A DNA stretch of 64,000 bases from Clostridiales bacterium (GCA_023666645.1 JAMPBP010000001.1:955803-1019802), one strand, 5' to 3'. Counted from the first letter of the stretch, positions 44,878 through 54,352 are shown. Translations and numbers: made by a program. The notes: generated by a model from the letters alone, not told the origin.

Positions 44878-46008
44878 TTAGTGCCAGGCGTTCAGCGCCT
44901 GGCATATTTGTATTATCTGGTCATCGCTTAGGTAGGGGGCGATGGGTAGGCTTACAACCCTATCGCTCAGCCACTCGGTCACTGGCAATGACATGTGACC
45001 CAGTTGGGCCGCATAGCATGGTTGCCGGTGAGGGGGAGTGGCATAGTGTATATCTGTGCCGATTCCATGCATGGCAAGATGCTCCCGCAATGAGTCTCGG
45101 TGCTCGCTCAAGGCCACGAGTTGGTGAAAATTGGTAGTTGACAGTTGGGCCGGAATGCATAGCCTTATTGCTTGGTTGTCAACCAGTCGATTATACATTT
45201 CGGCTATGTGGCGACGGCGGTCGTTGTTGCTGTCAAGGTAGGGCAGTTTAACCCTTAGCACTGCTGCCTGTATTGGATCAATGCGGCAGTTGTAACCTTT
45301 GTAGTCGTTGTGATAACGGCTTGAGCTTCCATAGTTGCTCAGAGAGCGCACGGTGTGTGCCAGATCATCATCGTTGGTGGCAACGGCCCCGGCATCGCCC
45401 ATGGCACCAAGATTCTTGGTGGGATAGAAACTGAAGGCGGCTGCGTGGCCAAGCGATCCTGTGAGTCTATTGCCACCATGCCCCGTTGTAGTGGCCTGAG
45501 AGCCTATGCCCTGGGCATTGTCTTCGATTATAATCAAGCCACGGTCACGGGCTATCGATGCCAGCCGGTCGTCCCAACAAGTCCGGCCATAAAGGTGGAC
45601 TACCATCACAGCCCGTGTGAGCGGTGTTATGGCTTTTTCTATCAGCGATGTGTCGAGATTCAAGGTGTCGACCGATGGTTCCACCGGCACCGGTGTCAAT
45701 CCTACATCGCTTATTGCCAGTAGGCTGGCAATATAAGTATTGGCCGGCACAATAACTTCGTCACCTGGTTTCATGATTCCCATCTCAATGTAGCCCCTCA
45801 TTATGAGTCGCAAGGCATCGAGGCCATTGCTCACACCCACCACATTTCTCACCTTTTGGTAATTGGCGAGATCATGCTCGAAGGCGGCAATTTCAGGGCC
45901 TCCTATGTAGCGTCCTGAGCTTATTACGCGCTTAACCGCTTCCTCAATCTCCTTCATGAATGGAGCATTGAGATGGGCGAGGTCAAGAAAGGGTATATTC
46001 TGTTCCAT
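44878..46008 (-). CDS. DegT/DnrJ/EryC1-type sugar aminotransferase (FdtB-like)
   Basis: A 376-residue PLP-dependent aminotransferase for nucleotide-linked keto sugars. Motifs: ISSGRYIGGPEIAAFE, VSNGLDALRLIMRG, IIIEDNAQGIGS and the PLP lysine in FSFYPTKNLGAMGD. In FdtB-like enzymes this is the amination of dTDP-3-oxo-6-deoxyhexose to a 3-amino sugar. The preceding gene encodes the matching 3,4-ketoisomerase, which supports this assignment. The acetyltransferase (FdtC) is not next to it. Last gene of the operon. Confidence 0.88.
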   Translation of the reverse strand: MEQNIPFLDLAHLNAPFMKEIEEAVKRVISSGRYIGGPEIAAFEHDLANYQKVRNVVGVSNGLDALRLIMRGYIEMGIMKPGDEVIVPANTYIASLLAISDVGLTPVPVEPSVDTLNLDTSLIEKAITPLTRAVMVVHLYGRTCWDDRLASIARDRGLIIIEDNAQGIGSQATTTGHGGNRLTGSLGHAAAFSFYPTKNLGAMGDAGAVATNDDDLAHTVRSLSNYGSSSRYHNDYKGYNCRIDPIQAAVLRVKLPYLDSNNDRRRHIAEMYNRLVDNQAIRLCIPAQLSTTNFHQLVALSEHRDSLREHLAMHGIGTDIHYATPPHRQPCYAAQLGHMSLPVTEWLSDRVVSLPIAPYLSDDQIIQICQALNAWH

Positions 46009-46040
46009 TGAGATGTGGAAGGGTTGGTTTATTGATGGTT

Positions 46041-46940
46041 TTAATGTGTGGCAAGTGTTTTGAATGTGTTGTAGTCACGCACATAGTCCTGCTCGTCATA
46101 TGGTTGATCGGTGAGCACCATGCTCACTGACCCTGATGAGAAGTTGTCGAGGCTACGCCATATACCCGCTTCAATATATAGAGCCTGATAGGGACGGTTG
46201 AGTGTGTAGACGCGCCTCTCGTGACCATCGTCGAGGGTGACATCAAAGCTACCGCTGGCGGCAATAATCAGTTCGCGGGCTGTGTGATGGGAATGGCCGC
46301 CGCGTGTCGAGTCGCCTGGCACGTCATATAGATAGAACACACGCCTGATGTCGAAAGGTGTCCCCGGCACATTCTCCACTACACTAAGTGATCCATTGGG
46401 GTGGCGATGGCGTGGCAATTCCATGATTACACAGCGGGCCAACGATGAGCGTCGGTGGTTCTCAATGCCTGCATTGCCTGTAATGGCCGGGATATCGTCA
46501 TAGATGGCCGGGGAAGCGGCCTCGTGGATTGGGAGGCTGTCACCGAGAGCTCCTATAAACTGGCTCTTGTCCTCTATATAGTCGGCCGGGTCGTAGGTGG
46601 TCGAGGAGAGAACCATGGCCACCGAACAGGATGAGAAGTTGTCGAGCATGCGCCATGTCATCGGGGGTACATATAGCCCGTAGTAGGAGCGAGACATGTG
46701 GTGGCGCACCGGTCCGTTACCATCATCGAGCACTACATCAAAACTGCCGGCCATGGCCACTATCAGTTCAGACTGGGTGCGAAAAGCGTGGCCATGCCTC
46801 ACCTCGCCGCCCGGAACATCGTAGATCCAGTAGCAACGCTTTATGTTGAAACCGAGTGACGGTCCGTTCTGTATGAACGAGAGGTTGCCACGTGGATCAC
46901 ATATCTTGGGCAGATTGACGAGTTGAGGCTTTTGTTTCAT
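46041..46940 (-). CDS. Double-cupin dTDP-sugar 3,4-ketoisomerase (FdtA/QdtA-like)
   Basis: A 299-residue protein with two copies of the FdtA/WxcM-type cupin (about residues 1-135 and 160-299). In the second copy the active-site pair is RGGHSHHT, as expected for His-x-His. In the first it is RHGHAFRT, where the second His is replaced by Phe. The first copy is therefore probably inactive or altered. Known FdtA and QdtA are single cupins that form dimers; here the dimer seems to be fused into one chain. The start overlaps the upstream gene by 44 bases; the aminotransferase follows 32 bases later. Confidence 0.83.
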   Translation of the reverse strand: MKQKPQLVNLPKICDPRGNLSFIQNGPSLGFNIKRCYWIYDVPGGEVRHGHAFRTQSELIVAMAGSFDVVLDDGNGPVRHHMSRSYYGLYVPPMTWRMLDNFSSCSVAMVLSSTTYDPADYIEDKSQFIGALGDSLPIHEAASPAIYDDIPAITGNAGIENHRRSSLARCVIMELPRHRHPNGSLSVVENVPGTPFDIRRVFYLYDVPGDSTRGGHSHHTARELIIAASGSFDVTLDDGHERRVYTLNRPYQALYIEAGIWRSLDNFSSGSVSMVLTDQPYDEQDYVRDYNTFKTLATH

Positions 46941-48027
46941 CTTTCATGGATTGTTTGATTGCAAATGTGCCGATGATGGGGTAATGGTCGCTCGACCGGC
47001 TTTTCCCGACATGGTATGCCATGGCCTTCACTGTACCTCCATAGAGCATGTGGTCAATGTTGAAGTAGAACCGATTGGCATTGTAGGTCATAGTAGGTCC
47101 AAATCCTACAGAAGTGAAGGCACTTCTGAGCGTTTTGCCCTCTATGACACGCTGGGCATAGCAGTCCTCGATATCGTTGAAATCACCGGTGACAATTATA
47201 TTGTCGCCACCAATACTGTCGATATATTGACGCAACTTATGGGCCTGATACCCACGCTCACGCATCGCAGTCGAGAGCTTGGCGACCATTCCATAGCGGG
47301 CGTTCTCGAGTTTGTGGGTAGTGGGTTTTCGGGTGATACTGCCATAGAGCTCACGGTCGGCTGTGTTGAGCTGCAGTGACTGCAGGTGTACATTGTAAAG
47401 CGTGAGCGGAGTTCCATCGATGTCAACCTCGACACACTGCAGGCATGCCGATGTCCCGAGCCAGTTGTCAATCCCGATGTTACGCAATGGGTAGCGTGAG
47501 AGGATATTTTGGCCATTATTGGTCGACAGTGAATAGGGATAGCGTTGTGTGAGGCTGTCACATTGTTGCTTGTAATTGGAGTTCCAGGCCGATGGCTGGC
47601 CGCGGTGCGACTCTTGCAGGCATACTATGTCGGCGTCGATGGCGAGAATTGTCGAGAGGGTGGTGTGAATGGAATCATTGCCATTCCCCAGGTCCTTCAA
47701 GTTGAAAACATTGTATGATAGAAGTTTGAATTCCCGGTACCCATCGGGCAACTTGGGCTTCCCGATATTGAGCGGGCAGAAATTCCATATGGGTACAGCA
47801 CACACCAGCAACGTGATGAGCGGTAGGAAAGCAAGCCTTCTGCAGCATATCATATCAAAGAGAATCAGTAGCACTGAGACTGCCAGCAACGCCGGAAAAA
47901 CCATCAAGGCTATTCCCGGCAATGTCGATGAGGCTGTGTTGTAATGACCACCGAAGCCCGAGAATATCATTGCCACTGCGACTATGATATTGATAAGGAG
48001 CAATATTGATTTGAAGAATCGTTTCAT
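46897..48027 (-). CDS. Endonuclease/exonuclease/phosphatase-family membrane protein
   Basis: A 376-residue protein with two to three N-terminal membrane segments (1-85) followed by an EEP domain: LLSYNVFNLKDLGN, VCLQESHRG with the metal-binding Glu, ITGDFND-type VTGDFNDIED, FNIDHMLY and SSDHYPI with the catalytic His. The active site would face outside the cytoplasm. Substrate unknown; family members include nucleases, lipid phosphatases and sphingomyelinases. Middle gene of the rhomboid-FdtA-FdtB operon. Confidence 0.85.
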   Translation of the reverse strand: MKRFFKSILLLINIIVAVAMIFSGFGGHYNTASSTLPGIALMVFPALLAVSVLLILFDMICCRRLAFLPLITLLVCAVPIWNFCPLNIGKPKLPDGYREFKLLSYNVFNLKDLGNGNDSIHTTLSTILAIDADIVCLQESHRGQPSAWNSNYKQQCDSLTQRYPYSLSTNNGQNILSRYPLRNIGIDNWLGTSACLQCVEVDIDGTPLTLYNVHLQSLQLNTADRELYGSITRKPTTHKLENARYGMVAKLSTAMRERGYQAHKLRQYIDSIGGDNIIVTGDFNDIEDCYAQRVIEGKTLRSAFTSVGFGPTMTYNANRFYFNIDHMLYGGTVKAMAYHVGKSRSSDHYPIIGTFAIKQSMKDETKASTRQSAQDM

Positions 48028-48071
48028 AGTGTGTGTCAGAGGATTGTTAACATTCTGTATTGAACATCATC

Positions 48072-48842
48072 CTATACTTTGTTGCTAAGGTCGATGAGAC
48101 GGCGGCGCTCATTGGCCGTGAGCGATTTGTAGCCTGAGTTGCGCACCTTGTCAAGCAGCCGGTCGAGCTCGGCGCGGGCATCGGCCTCGCTCATGTGCTG
48201 TTGTGAAATTGAGGCATAGCGTCGACCCCTCACGCGGGCCATAAGAGCCAAGAGAGAGCCGGCTGCCAGCCCTCCCAGATGTGCCATGTGGGCACCTATA
48301 TTGTTGCCGGTGAGCCCTACCGCGAATATCACGACAGTGGCTATGGCTATCCACTTGATCTTGACACGTCCCAGCAGGAAGAAATTGAGGCTTACATTGG
48401 GAGCGGTGAAAGCGGTGGCTGCAACTATCGCCATGACGGCTGCCGATGACCCCTCAAGCATGAAGAAATTCCCCGGGATAATCAACGAGGTCGCGGTGAA
48501 AAGCACAGCGCCTGCCAGTCCTCCGGCCACATAGGTAAGAAACAGTCGCCTGGGCGATGCCAACTGCCCGTATATGCGGCCGAAACAGTAGAGCCACAGC
48601 ATGTTGAAGAGGCAGTGCATCACATCGGTCTGGGTGAACATATAGGTGAAAGGTGACCATGGCCGTGTTATCACCGCCAGTCCGGCCGGCAAGTCGAGCA
48701 TGCCGGTAGCCAGATTTATGCTCTCGCCCAAGAGTCCCGTAATAAAGGAGGTGACAATCACCGTCACCATAACAATGGCGTTGACCACGATGACGCGCAG
48801 TGTGACGTCCATGCGTCGGTATATGTAGGAAAAACTTGCCAC
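48072..48842 (-). CDS. Rhomboid intramembrane serine protease (second copy)
   Basis: A 256-residue six-helix membrane protein with catalytic EGSSAAVMAIV (GxS motif) and GAHMAHLGGLAAG with the second His. The cytosolic C-terminus (ELDRLLDKVRNSGYKSLTAN) is a conserved short domain found in Bacteroidetes rhomboids. It starts 4 bases after the stop of the other rhomboid gene. Confidence 0.88.
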   Translation of the reverse strand: MASFSYIYRRMDVTLRVIVVNAIVMVTVIVTSFITGLLGESINLATGMLDLPAGLAVITRPWSPFTYMFTQTDVMHCLFNMLWLYCFGRIYGQLASPRRLFLTYVAGGLAGAVLFTATSLIIPGNFFMLEGSSAAVMAIVAATAFTAPNVSLNFFLLGRVKIKWIAIATVVIFAVGLTGNNIGAHMAHLGGLAAGSLLALMARVRGRRYASISQQHMSEADARAELDRLLDKVRNSGYKSLTANERRRLIDLSNKV

Positions 48843-48846
48843 GGCC

Positions 48847-49605
48847 TCAGAAGCGTTGATAAGGACCTATTATACCTTTCTTGCGCCAGTACAGCAGCAT
48901 GAGCAATCCAAATATCATTCCTCCCAGGTGGGCCAGGTGGGCTACATTGTCGGCGGGATTATTGTTGAGTGCCTGCAGCAACTCAATGACACCATATCCC
49001 AGCACCACCCAACGGGCCTGCAACGGAATTGGGATGAACATGAGATAGATAGGCTGGCGTGGAAATAGCACGCCAAAAGCCAGCAGAATGCCGTATACAG
49101 CTCCCGAAGCTCCCAGCGTGGGAGTATTGATGAGCAAATGCAACTTTTGCATTATGGGGTCGCTGTAGGTCATGTGCTGGTGCCACAGCGCTGTGCCATT
49201 ATCAAGCATTTCTTTGATAGCAAGCGGATTGTCGATGAGATTCTCATAGTAATTGACAATCACGGCATACACACCCTCCTGTATGAGGGCTGCTCCCAGT
49301 CCACACGATATGTAATAGAACAGATAGCGTTTGCTACCGAGCGACCGCTCGATGATGCCGCCAAACATGAACAGGGCAAACATGTTGAAAAACAGATGAG
49401 AGAAACTCTCATGCAAGAACATGTAGGTAAAGAACTGAGTGACGAGGAAATCATCGCTGGTAAAGTAGTGGAGCGCGCCATATTGAACCATCATATTGCC
49501 GAAGCGCGGCTCCAGTAGGTTGATGGCCAGACATATGATGGCATTGATGATAATAAGATTTTTGGTTACGGGAGGCATCTGCCTCCATATGGAAATCAAG
49601 AACAT
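48847..49605 (-). CDS. Rhomboid intramembrane serine protease (first copy)
   Basis: A six-helix membrane protein of about 252 residues, using the ATG at 49605 (MFLISIWRQMPPVTKNLI), the family-like start; the frame runs 24 codons further up. Active-site motifs GASGAVYGILLAFG and VAHLAHLGGM are intact, and FTYMFLHESFSHLFFNMFAL matches helix 2. Promoter TATCTTTG lies at 49667-49674. First gene of the operon. Confidence 0.9.
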   Translation of the reverse strand: MFLISIWRQMPPVTKNLIIINAIICLAINLLEPRFGNMMVQYGALHYFTSDDFLVTQFFTYMFLHESFSHLFFNMFALFMFGGIIERSLGSKRYLFYYISCGLGAALIQEGVYAVIVNYYENLIDNPLAIKEMLDNGTALWHQHMTYSDPIMQKLHLLINTPTLGASGAVYGILLAFGVLFPRQPIYLMFIPIPLQARWVVLGYGVIELLQALNNNPADNVAHLAHLGGMIFGLLMLLYWRKKGIIGPYQRF

Positions 49606-49666
49606 AATCTTACTGTTAGATAATATTGAATTTGAAAATTGAGGGACAGCCCCTGCAATCAAAACA

Positions 49667-49698
49667 CAAAGATACACTTAAACTCCCAATCCCCCCAA
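49667..49698 (-). promoter_or_regulatory. Promoter of the rhomboid-FdtA-FdtB operon
   Basis: Minus-strand TTG (49696-49698), 21 bases, TATCTTTG (49667-49674). Predicted start about 49660, 55 bases before the ATG. Confidence 0.55.
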
Positions 49699-49815
49699 TC
49701 AATTAAGATTTTTTGCACTGTTTTCCCCGTATGACTGCACCTTTGACAGCACCTTACCCATGATAGTGGAGTAGCTGATCTATAGGTGTACAGTGGTGAT
49801 GTCCTGAGTGATGGA

Positions 49816-52800
49816 TTACAGCAGGGCGGCGAATGGGTCGTCGGGGTCGCTTGCGCGTGCGTCACTGTTATTGCCGGTGGTAGTGTTGATGCTGTTAGTA
49901 CTGCTGTTGCTGCCGAGGTGCCAGTGTATGAGGCTGCGGCCTTGGGCTATGAGACTGTCGGGGCCGGTGGGTAGCAGTGTGGGTTGCTCCGTGTCATCGG
50001 TAGGCAGTGTGGCTGTGAGCTTGCCATTGGTGAGATCAAACAGTAGCAGGTGGTTATGTGCGTCGGCAGTGACGAGCATATTGTGTCTCGGTGATATCCA
50101 TGCCGAGAAGGTTAAGTCGGTAAGGTCGGGAGCAATGAGCAATGTATCGATGGTGCCGTTGGGGAGGTTGATCCGGCCTATGGGGGCGGCATAATCGTAG
50201 CGGCGCACGTAGAGGTTGCCGGTTGTCGGGTCGTAGCCGAGTAGCCGCCAGTCGCCGCGTAGCGGCCCTTTTTCGTTGGGGGTAAACTCGCGGGATGTGA
50301 CCTTGGGCGAGAGCATGGTGGATAGGTCTATGATGAGATGGTCTCCATAATCGTTTATGGCGTAGAGCGTTTTACCATCGGGACCGGCATATAGGTATCG
50401 GTGGTCGCCCAATATGTCGAAGTCATCGGCAATCTCTGTGTCGCCAATGATGATGCGCCCCTTGCCATTCCAGTGGTCGGCGGCATAGAAACAGAGCGTT
50501 GACCCGATGAATAGAGGGTTTGAAGGGTGAGCCGCCATGTTGTCGGTGCCCATGACCATGCGCTCCTGTGTGGTGGCGTGGCTGATATCCCATGAGACGA
50601 CGAGTCCATTCTCGCACATTATTGCTGCCATGGTGCCGTCGGGCGATAGCGCCACATGTTTCACTGAGGTTGTGAATGGAGGTGTGTGTGGATAGTTGTC
50701 GATGGTGGGGAGGGTGATGACATTGCTCGCCACAATTTTCAAGGTTTCGATGTCATAGAGGGTGCAGTAGGCTATGTCATCGTCGTTGTCGATGATGAGG
50801 AGCCGATGTAGCGAAGCTGTGGTGAGCCTCCATTTATTGTGGCGTATGAGCCTCGTGTGGGTAATGGTGCAGTCACCGGTCACGACTGTGTTGCTTTCAA
50901 GGTAGCGGGCATATTGACGGGTGAATGTCGATTGTGCTATCGGAGCATAGAGTTGCAGCGTTGAGGCTTCTGATTTTGAAAAGTTGTAACGCTCAATAAT
51001 GAGATCACGCCTGGTATCACAACCGGGAAGTGCCTTATAGGCGTCGGTAAAGTCCAGTTGCAGTCCATGGAGCATTCCGGCCGCTATCTTGGCGTTGCAG
51101 AATGCATCGTCGGTGAGTAGTTGGACAGCTTCGTCGTCATATCCCAGATTTGTGAGCAACCAGGGGCGCAGTTCAAGCGAACGCTTGGAGGTGACACGAT
51201 TACTGTCGCTGAAATAGTCAAGTGCAAGCGACAGCACACGCTTCTTCATGTCTGAGCCGAGGAACGCATCGAGGGAGTCGCTCACGATGTTGTTGTAGAG
51301 CGTGTTGTAGACACCGTTGGAGCTGCGTCCACACACCATGACCGACCTCAACCTGTGGTAAAGACCGGGCCACAGGGCCAATGGAATGGCCGGGGTGGTG
51401 CCCTCACAGATGATTTGGTGTCCGAATGAATTATTCAGTTGATTGAAGAGTTGTGTGTCGAGGGCAAGGATTTCGAGCAGTTCGTCGTCGGTGACACCGC
51501 TGGGCATGTACAGCAACAGTGCAATGGCGAGCCTGGCAAAGAGCGGATGGTTGTTGACCGGGTCGGTAACTGATTCCCAGAAGAATGTGAGAGCCTGGGC
51601 AGTATCGGATGGCAGTGCCGGTGGAGAGTCCCAGTGGTGTAACGAGGCCATACGGTCGACCATAATCTCAAACATCTGAGGCAGTGGGGTGGGGGCACAC
51701 TCGAGGGTGTTGGCCAAATACTGCTGTTGCGACTCTGAGAGCTGTCGGCCCATTTCCTGTAACCGCGTCATGACAAAGCTGTGGACCTGGACCGCGGGAA
51801 TCGGTGGAAGTTTCAACCGGCTGTGGGTGGCATTGATTGTGGCGGTGATGTCACGGTCTTCGGCACAAAGAATGACTTTCAGAGAAGGAGCCTTGAGAAC
51901 CGATGGCAGCCATGCCAGTGAGAACAGTTCGTCATCGGCCGGGAGTTTGTCGACATTGGTGAAAGCAATGAGCTTCACCGCGGACGAAGGCTCAGAGAGC
52001 AGGTCTCTGATTTTTTTTGAAAGTTCACCGAAGTCAGAGGTGTCATCACGCTCGCCGTTGAGCATGAAAAGCATGGACTGCAGAAGCGCGATGCCTGATA
52101 CCGAGCGACGTGAGATAGCGGCATGAAGCACGATGGCACTCCCGTCGTTGCAAAATCTATGGGATATGAGAGCACCGGAGTCGTTGGCCTCGCTGCCGTC
52201 GATGAGTACAACGCGGTTGTCGCGAAGATGATCGGCGAGCAGGCTGTCGCGGCCCGAAAGCATAGGATGATTGATGGCGCGGGCCACTGATTCGTTGCGC
52301 TGCAGGAGCAGTTCCTCAGTAAAGTCGTCAAGATGCTTATAGCGATTCATCTCGCTGGTAGCTGTCTCGGCCAGCAGTGTGGTCATCTTCTCGACAAAGA
52401 GGTCATCGATAGCCCCGCTGTCGTAGTCGTCAAACGATGTGTTGATTTCCATTGTGGCCTCGGGACCTACTATCTCCTTGACACGTTTTGTAAGCTCGTC
52501 CTGACGCTCTTGTGAGGCTGAATAAATGGAGGCAGCTTTGGCGGGAATATCGTTGAGCCGTCGGTGGTACAGCAGCGTAGTGTCGCAAGCCCGGGTGTTT
52601 TCAAAAAGTCCTTTCTGAATCTCACGTTCGGTAGCCGACAGCCGGTACTGCTCCCTGAACTCGGGGTGTAGGCAAGCGTATGTGTCGAAAATTCTCTCAC
52701 ATTCAGCACGCTGTGACTCGGTTGTCAGCGATAGAGGCAACAGGCACATCAACGGCTCCATGGAGTTCTCATCGAGCCTGTAACAGGCCCGTAGAGTCTG

Positions 52801-53148
52801 TGTATCAGCAGAATATTCCTGTGAGATGTGATTGAACAACTCAACGGGAAGATGGTCGGGTAAAGGTATCCACCCATATCGTTGCCCACTGAGTATGAGT
52901 AGGTTGGGGCGTGGTGAAATGTTGCGGCAGCGCTCCACCTCGGCCAGACATATGTCGAGTGTGAGATTATTGGCTGTTTGCTGGGCTGTGATGCCCCACC
53001 TCAGATCGATGGCCTCGAAACGCCAGTCGTTCATGGCACACAGCCGGCGCACAGCGGGAAATACGCGACTTTGTAGTAAAGTGCGCTCGCGCTGCATGTC
53101 GGCAAATGTGGAGCTGATGAAAACTCTTATAACCCTGAGTGATCTCAT
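49816..53148 (-). CDS. DUF4062 - degenerate STAND-NTPase-like - beta-propeller protein
   Basis: An 1110-residue protein. Residues 5-90 are a DUF4062 domain (RVFISSTFADMQRERTLL, then IDLRWGITAQQ and LILSGQRYGW) as in eukaryotic NWD1/TEP1/NPHP3-like proteins and bacterial STAND proteins. A central NTPase-like region follows: the P-loop place (311-329) reads VVLIDGSEANDSGALIS, with no GKS/GKT, and the Walker B place (about 392-403) reads KLIAFTNVDKL. Residues about 480-820 are helical; about 830-1085 has repeated strands of WD40-like type (VKHVALSPDGTMAAIMCENG, then VSWDIS). No signal peptide; it is cytoplasmic. It follows the beta-propeller gene by 50 bases. A sensor or signalling role, perhaps defence, is inference. 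Confidence 0.75.
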   Translation of the reverse strand: MRSLRVIRVFISSTFADMQRERTLLQSRVFPAVRRLCAMNDWRFEAIDLRWGITAQQTANNLTLDICLAEVERCRNISPRPNLLILSGQRYGWIPLPDHLPVELFNHISQEYSADTQTLRACYRLDENSMEPLMCLLPLSLTTESQRAECERIFDTYACLHPEFREQYRLSATEREIQKGLFENTRACDTTLLYHRRLNDIPAKAASIYSASQERQDELTKRVKEIVGPEATMEINTSFDDYDSGAIDDLFVEKMTTLLAETATSEMNRYKHLDDFTEELLLQRNESVARAINHPMLSGRDSLLADHLRDNRVVLIDGSEANDSGALISHRFCNDGSAIVLHAAISRRSVSGIALLQSMLFMLNGERDDTSDFGELSKKIRDLLSEPSSAVKLIAFTNVDKLPADDELFSLAWLPSVLKAPSLKVILCAEDRDITATINATHSRLKLPPIPAVQVHSFVMTRLQEMGRQLSESQQQYLANTLECAPTPLPQMFEIMVDRMASLHHWDSPPALPSDTAQALTFFWESVTDPVNNHPLFARLAIALLLYMPSGVTDDELLEILALDTQLFNQLNNSFGHQIICEGTTPAIPLALWPGLYHRLRSVMVCGRSSNGVYNTLYNNIVSDSLDAFLGSDMKKRVLSLALDYFSDSNRVTSKRSLELRPWLLTNLGYDDEAVQLLTDDAFCNAKIAAGMLHGLQLDFTDAYKALPGCDTRRDLIIERYNFSKSEASTLQLYAPIAQSTFTRQYARYLESNTVVTGDCTITHTRLIRHNKWRLTTASLHRLLIIDNDDDIAYCTLYDIETLKIVASNVITLPTIDNYPHTPPFTTSVKHVALSPDGTMAAIMCENGLVVSWDISHATTQERMVMGTDNMAAHPSNPLFIGSTLCFYAADHWNGKGRIIIGDTEIADDFDILGDHRYLYAGPDGKTLYAINDYGDHLIIDLSTMLSPKVTSREFTPNEKGPLRGDWRLLGYDPTTGNLYVRRYDYAAPIGRINLPNGTIDTLLIAPDLTDLTFSAWISPRHNMLVTADAHNHLLLFDLTNGKLTATLPTDDTEQPTLLPTGPDSLIAQGRSLIHWHLGSNSSTNSINTTTGNNSDARASDPDDPFAALL

Positions 53149-53198
53149 TGAACGATAGTGAGATGGTAGAAGTAGGGAATCATGTGCGATGAGTCCTT

Positions 53199-54329
53199 TT
53201 ATATATAGGCCACAAACTGATTGTCAGTGTTGCGGATAAAGATACCTCGTTTTGTGACTTCGTAGTCGGCAAGCTCCCCTTCAACGGGAATTGCATCAAG
53301 AATCCTGAGAGTGTCGGGATCGACAACCAGGATTGAATTGTCGGTTGTCTTGAAGACAAGCCGCAGGCCATCGGTTTTCACTTCATCGAGCGTGAGGTCG
53401 ACATCGAGTTTCTTCTCCTCCCATTTCATTGTGTCGAGGTCAATGACTACAATGTCACCGTTACGGCCACCGAGATAAGCTTTATTGCCAATGACGGTGC
53501 CACAGAAGCACAATGGTTCAATCCAGTCGGTATCAAGCAGTAGTTGGTGGGTGACAAAGTCAAACACCACAATATGGTGGTCGCCGGCTGAACTCAACAT
53601 CAAGGGCGTTTTCCCGGGCCGCTCAATAATCTTGATAAAATATATGTAGCACTGAGGGTGATGGGCATGCACGGGATAGGAGGGGTCGATCAGAGAGTCG
53701 AAAATCTCAAATGCCTTGGCATCCTCATCCTCGTCGGGCGGCAAGACGTTGATAACGCCTACCGAGCGGTTTCCGTGGGAACTGCTGTTATTGTTAGGTC
53801 GCATGGCATTCCTCACAACTTCCATGTACCGGCTGTTGAAGGTAAATGTGTTGGGGTCGCCCGGTTTGACCGACAGGTCAAAGGTATAGATTGTACCCAT
53901 GCGGGCAATGGCGAGCCATTGCTTCCCACCTGAGTATAGGATGTCATATACAAAGGGTTCGGAATCGAGAATCTCGAGCGACATATATGTGGTAATCTCG
54001 GTAGGGCCCACTTCACACAGGTCGGGTTGGCCGTCGATGTAGAATTCGGGCGAGAGAATGCGTTGCACATCTGTGGCCATTCCACCTACCTTGGAGTTGG
54101 GCTCGGTTGAGCACCAGGCAAGAATCTGGTTCTCTTCATTGGGGTTGTCGCCAAAGGCAAGGAGTTGGTTTCCTCGTGCTTTGATCTGTTTTACAGGGGC
54201 ACCCATGAATCCGATGGGCATGGCTGGTCCCGTTGGATCTATTTTGGCCAGCAGTCCGTCGGTTCGTCCGAAGTACAAAGTATCTTCGTCACGTGCGATT
54301 GTAGAAATGTTGGGAAGTTTTGTCGGCAT
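53199..54329 (-). CDS. Cytoplasmic beta-propeller protein of unknown function
   Basis: About 376 residues from the ATG at 54329 (MPTKLPNISTIARDEDTLYF); the frame runs 38 codons upstream into the GH127 gene, and that start is rejected. The chain is made of repeated four-strand blades: TLYFGRTDGLLAKID, WLAIARMGTIYTFDL, HIVVFDFVTHQLLLDT, YLGGRNGDIVVIDLDT, ILVVDPDTLRILDAI. It has no signal peptide and no enzyme motif. It is followed by the DUF4062 gene 50 bases later and preceded by GH127 by 24 bases. It probably acts as a binding scaffold, perhaps for the DUF4062 protein. Confidence 0.7.
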   Translation of the reverse strand: MPTKLPNISTIARDEDTLYFGRTDGLLAKIDPTGPAMPIGFMGAPVKQIKARGNQLLAFGDNPNEENQILAWCSTEPNSKVGGMATDVQRILSPEFYIDGQPDLCEVGPTEITTYMSLEILDSEPFVYDILYSGGKQWLAIARMGTIYTFDLSVKPGDPNTFTFNSRYMEVVRNAMRPNNNSSSHGNRSVGVINVLPPDEDEDAKAFEIFDSLIDPSYPVHAHHPQCYIYFIKIIERPGKTPLMLSSAGDHHIVVFDFVTHQLLLDTDWIEPLCFCGTVIGNKAYLGGRNGDIVVIDLDTMKWEEKKLDVDLTLDEVKTDGLRLVFKTTDNSILVVDPDTLRILDAIPVEGELADYEVTKRGIFIRNTDNQFVAYI

Positions 54330-54352
54330 GGTATTAAGGTTGTTACGGTGTT

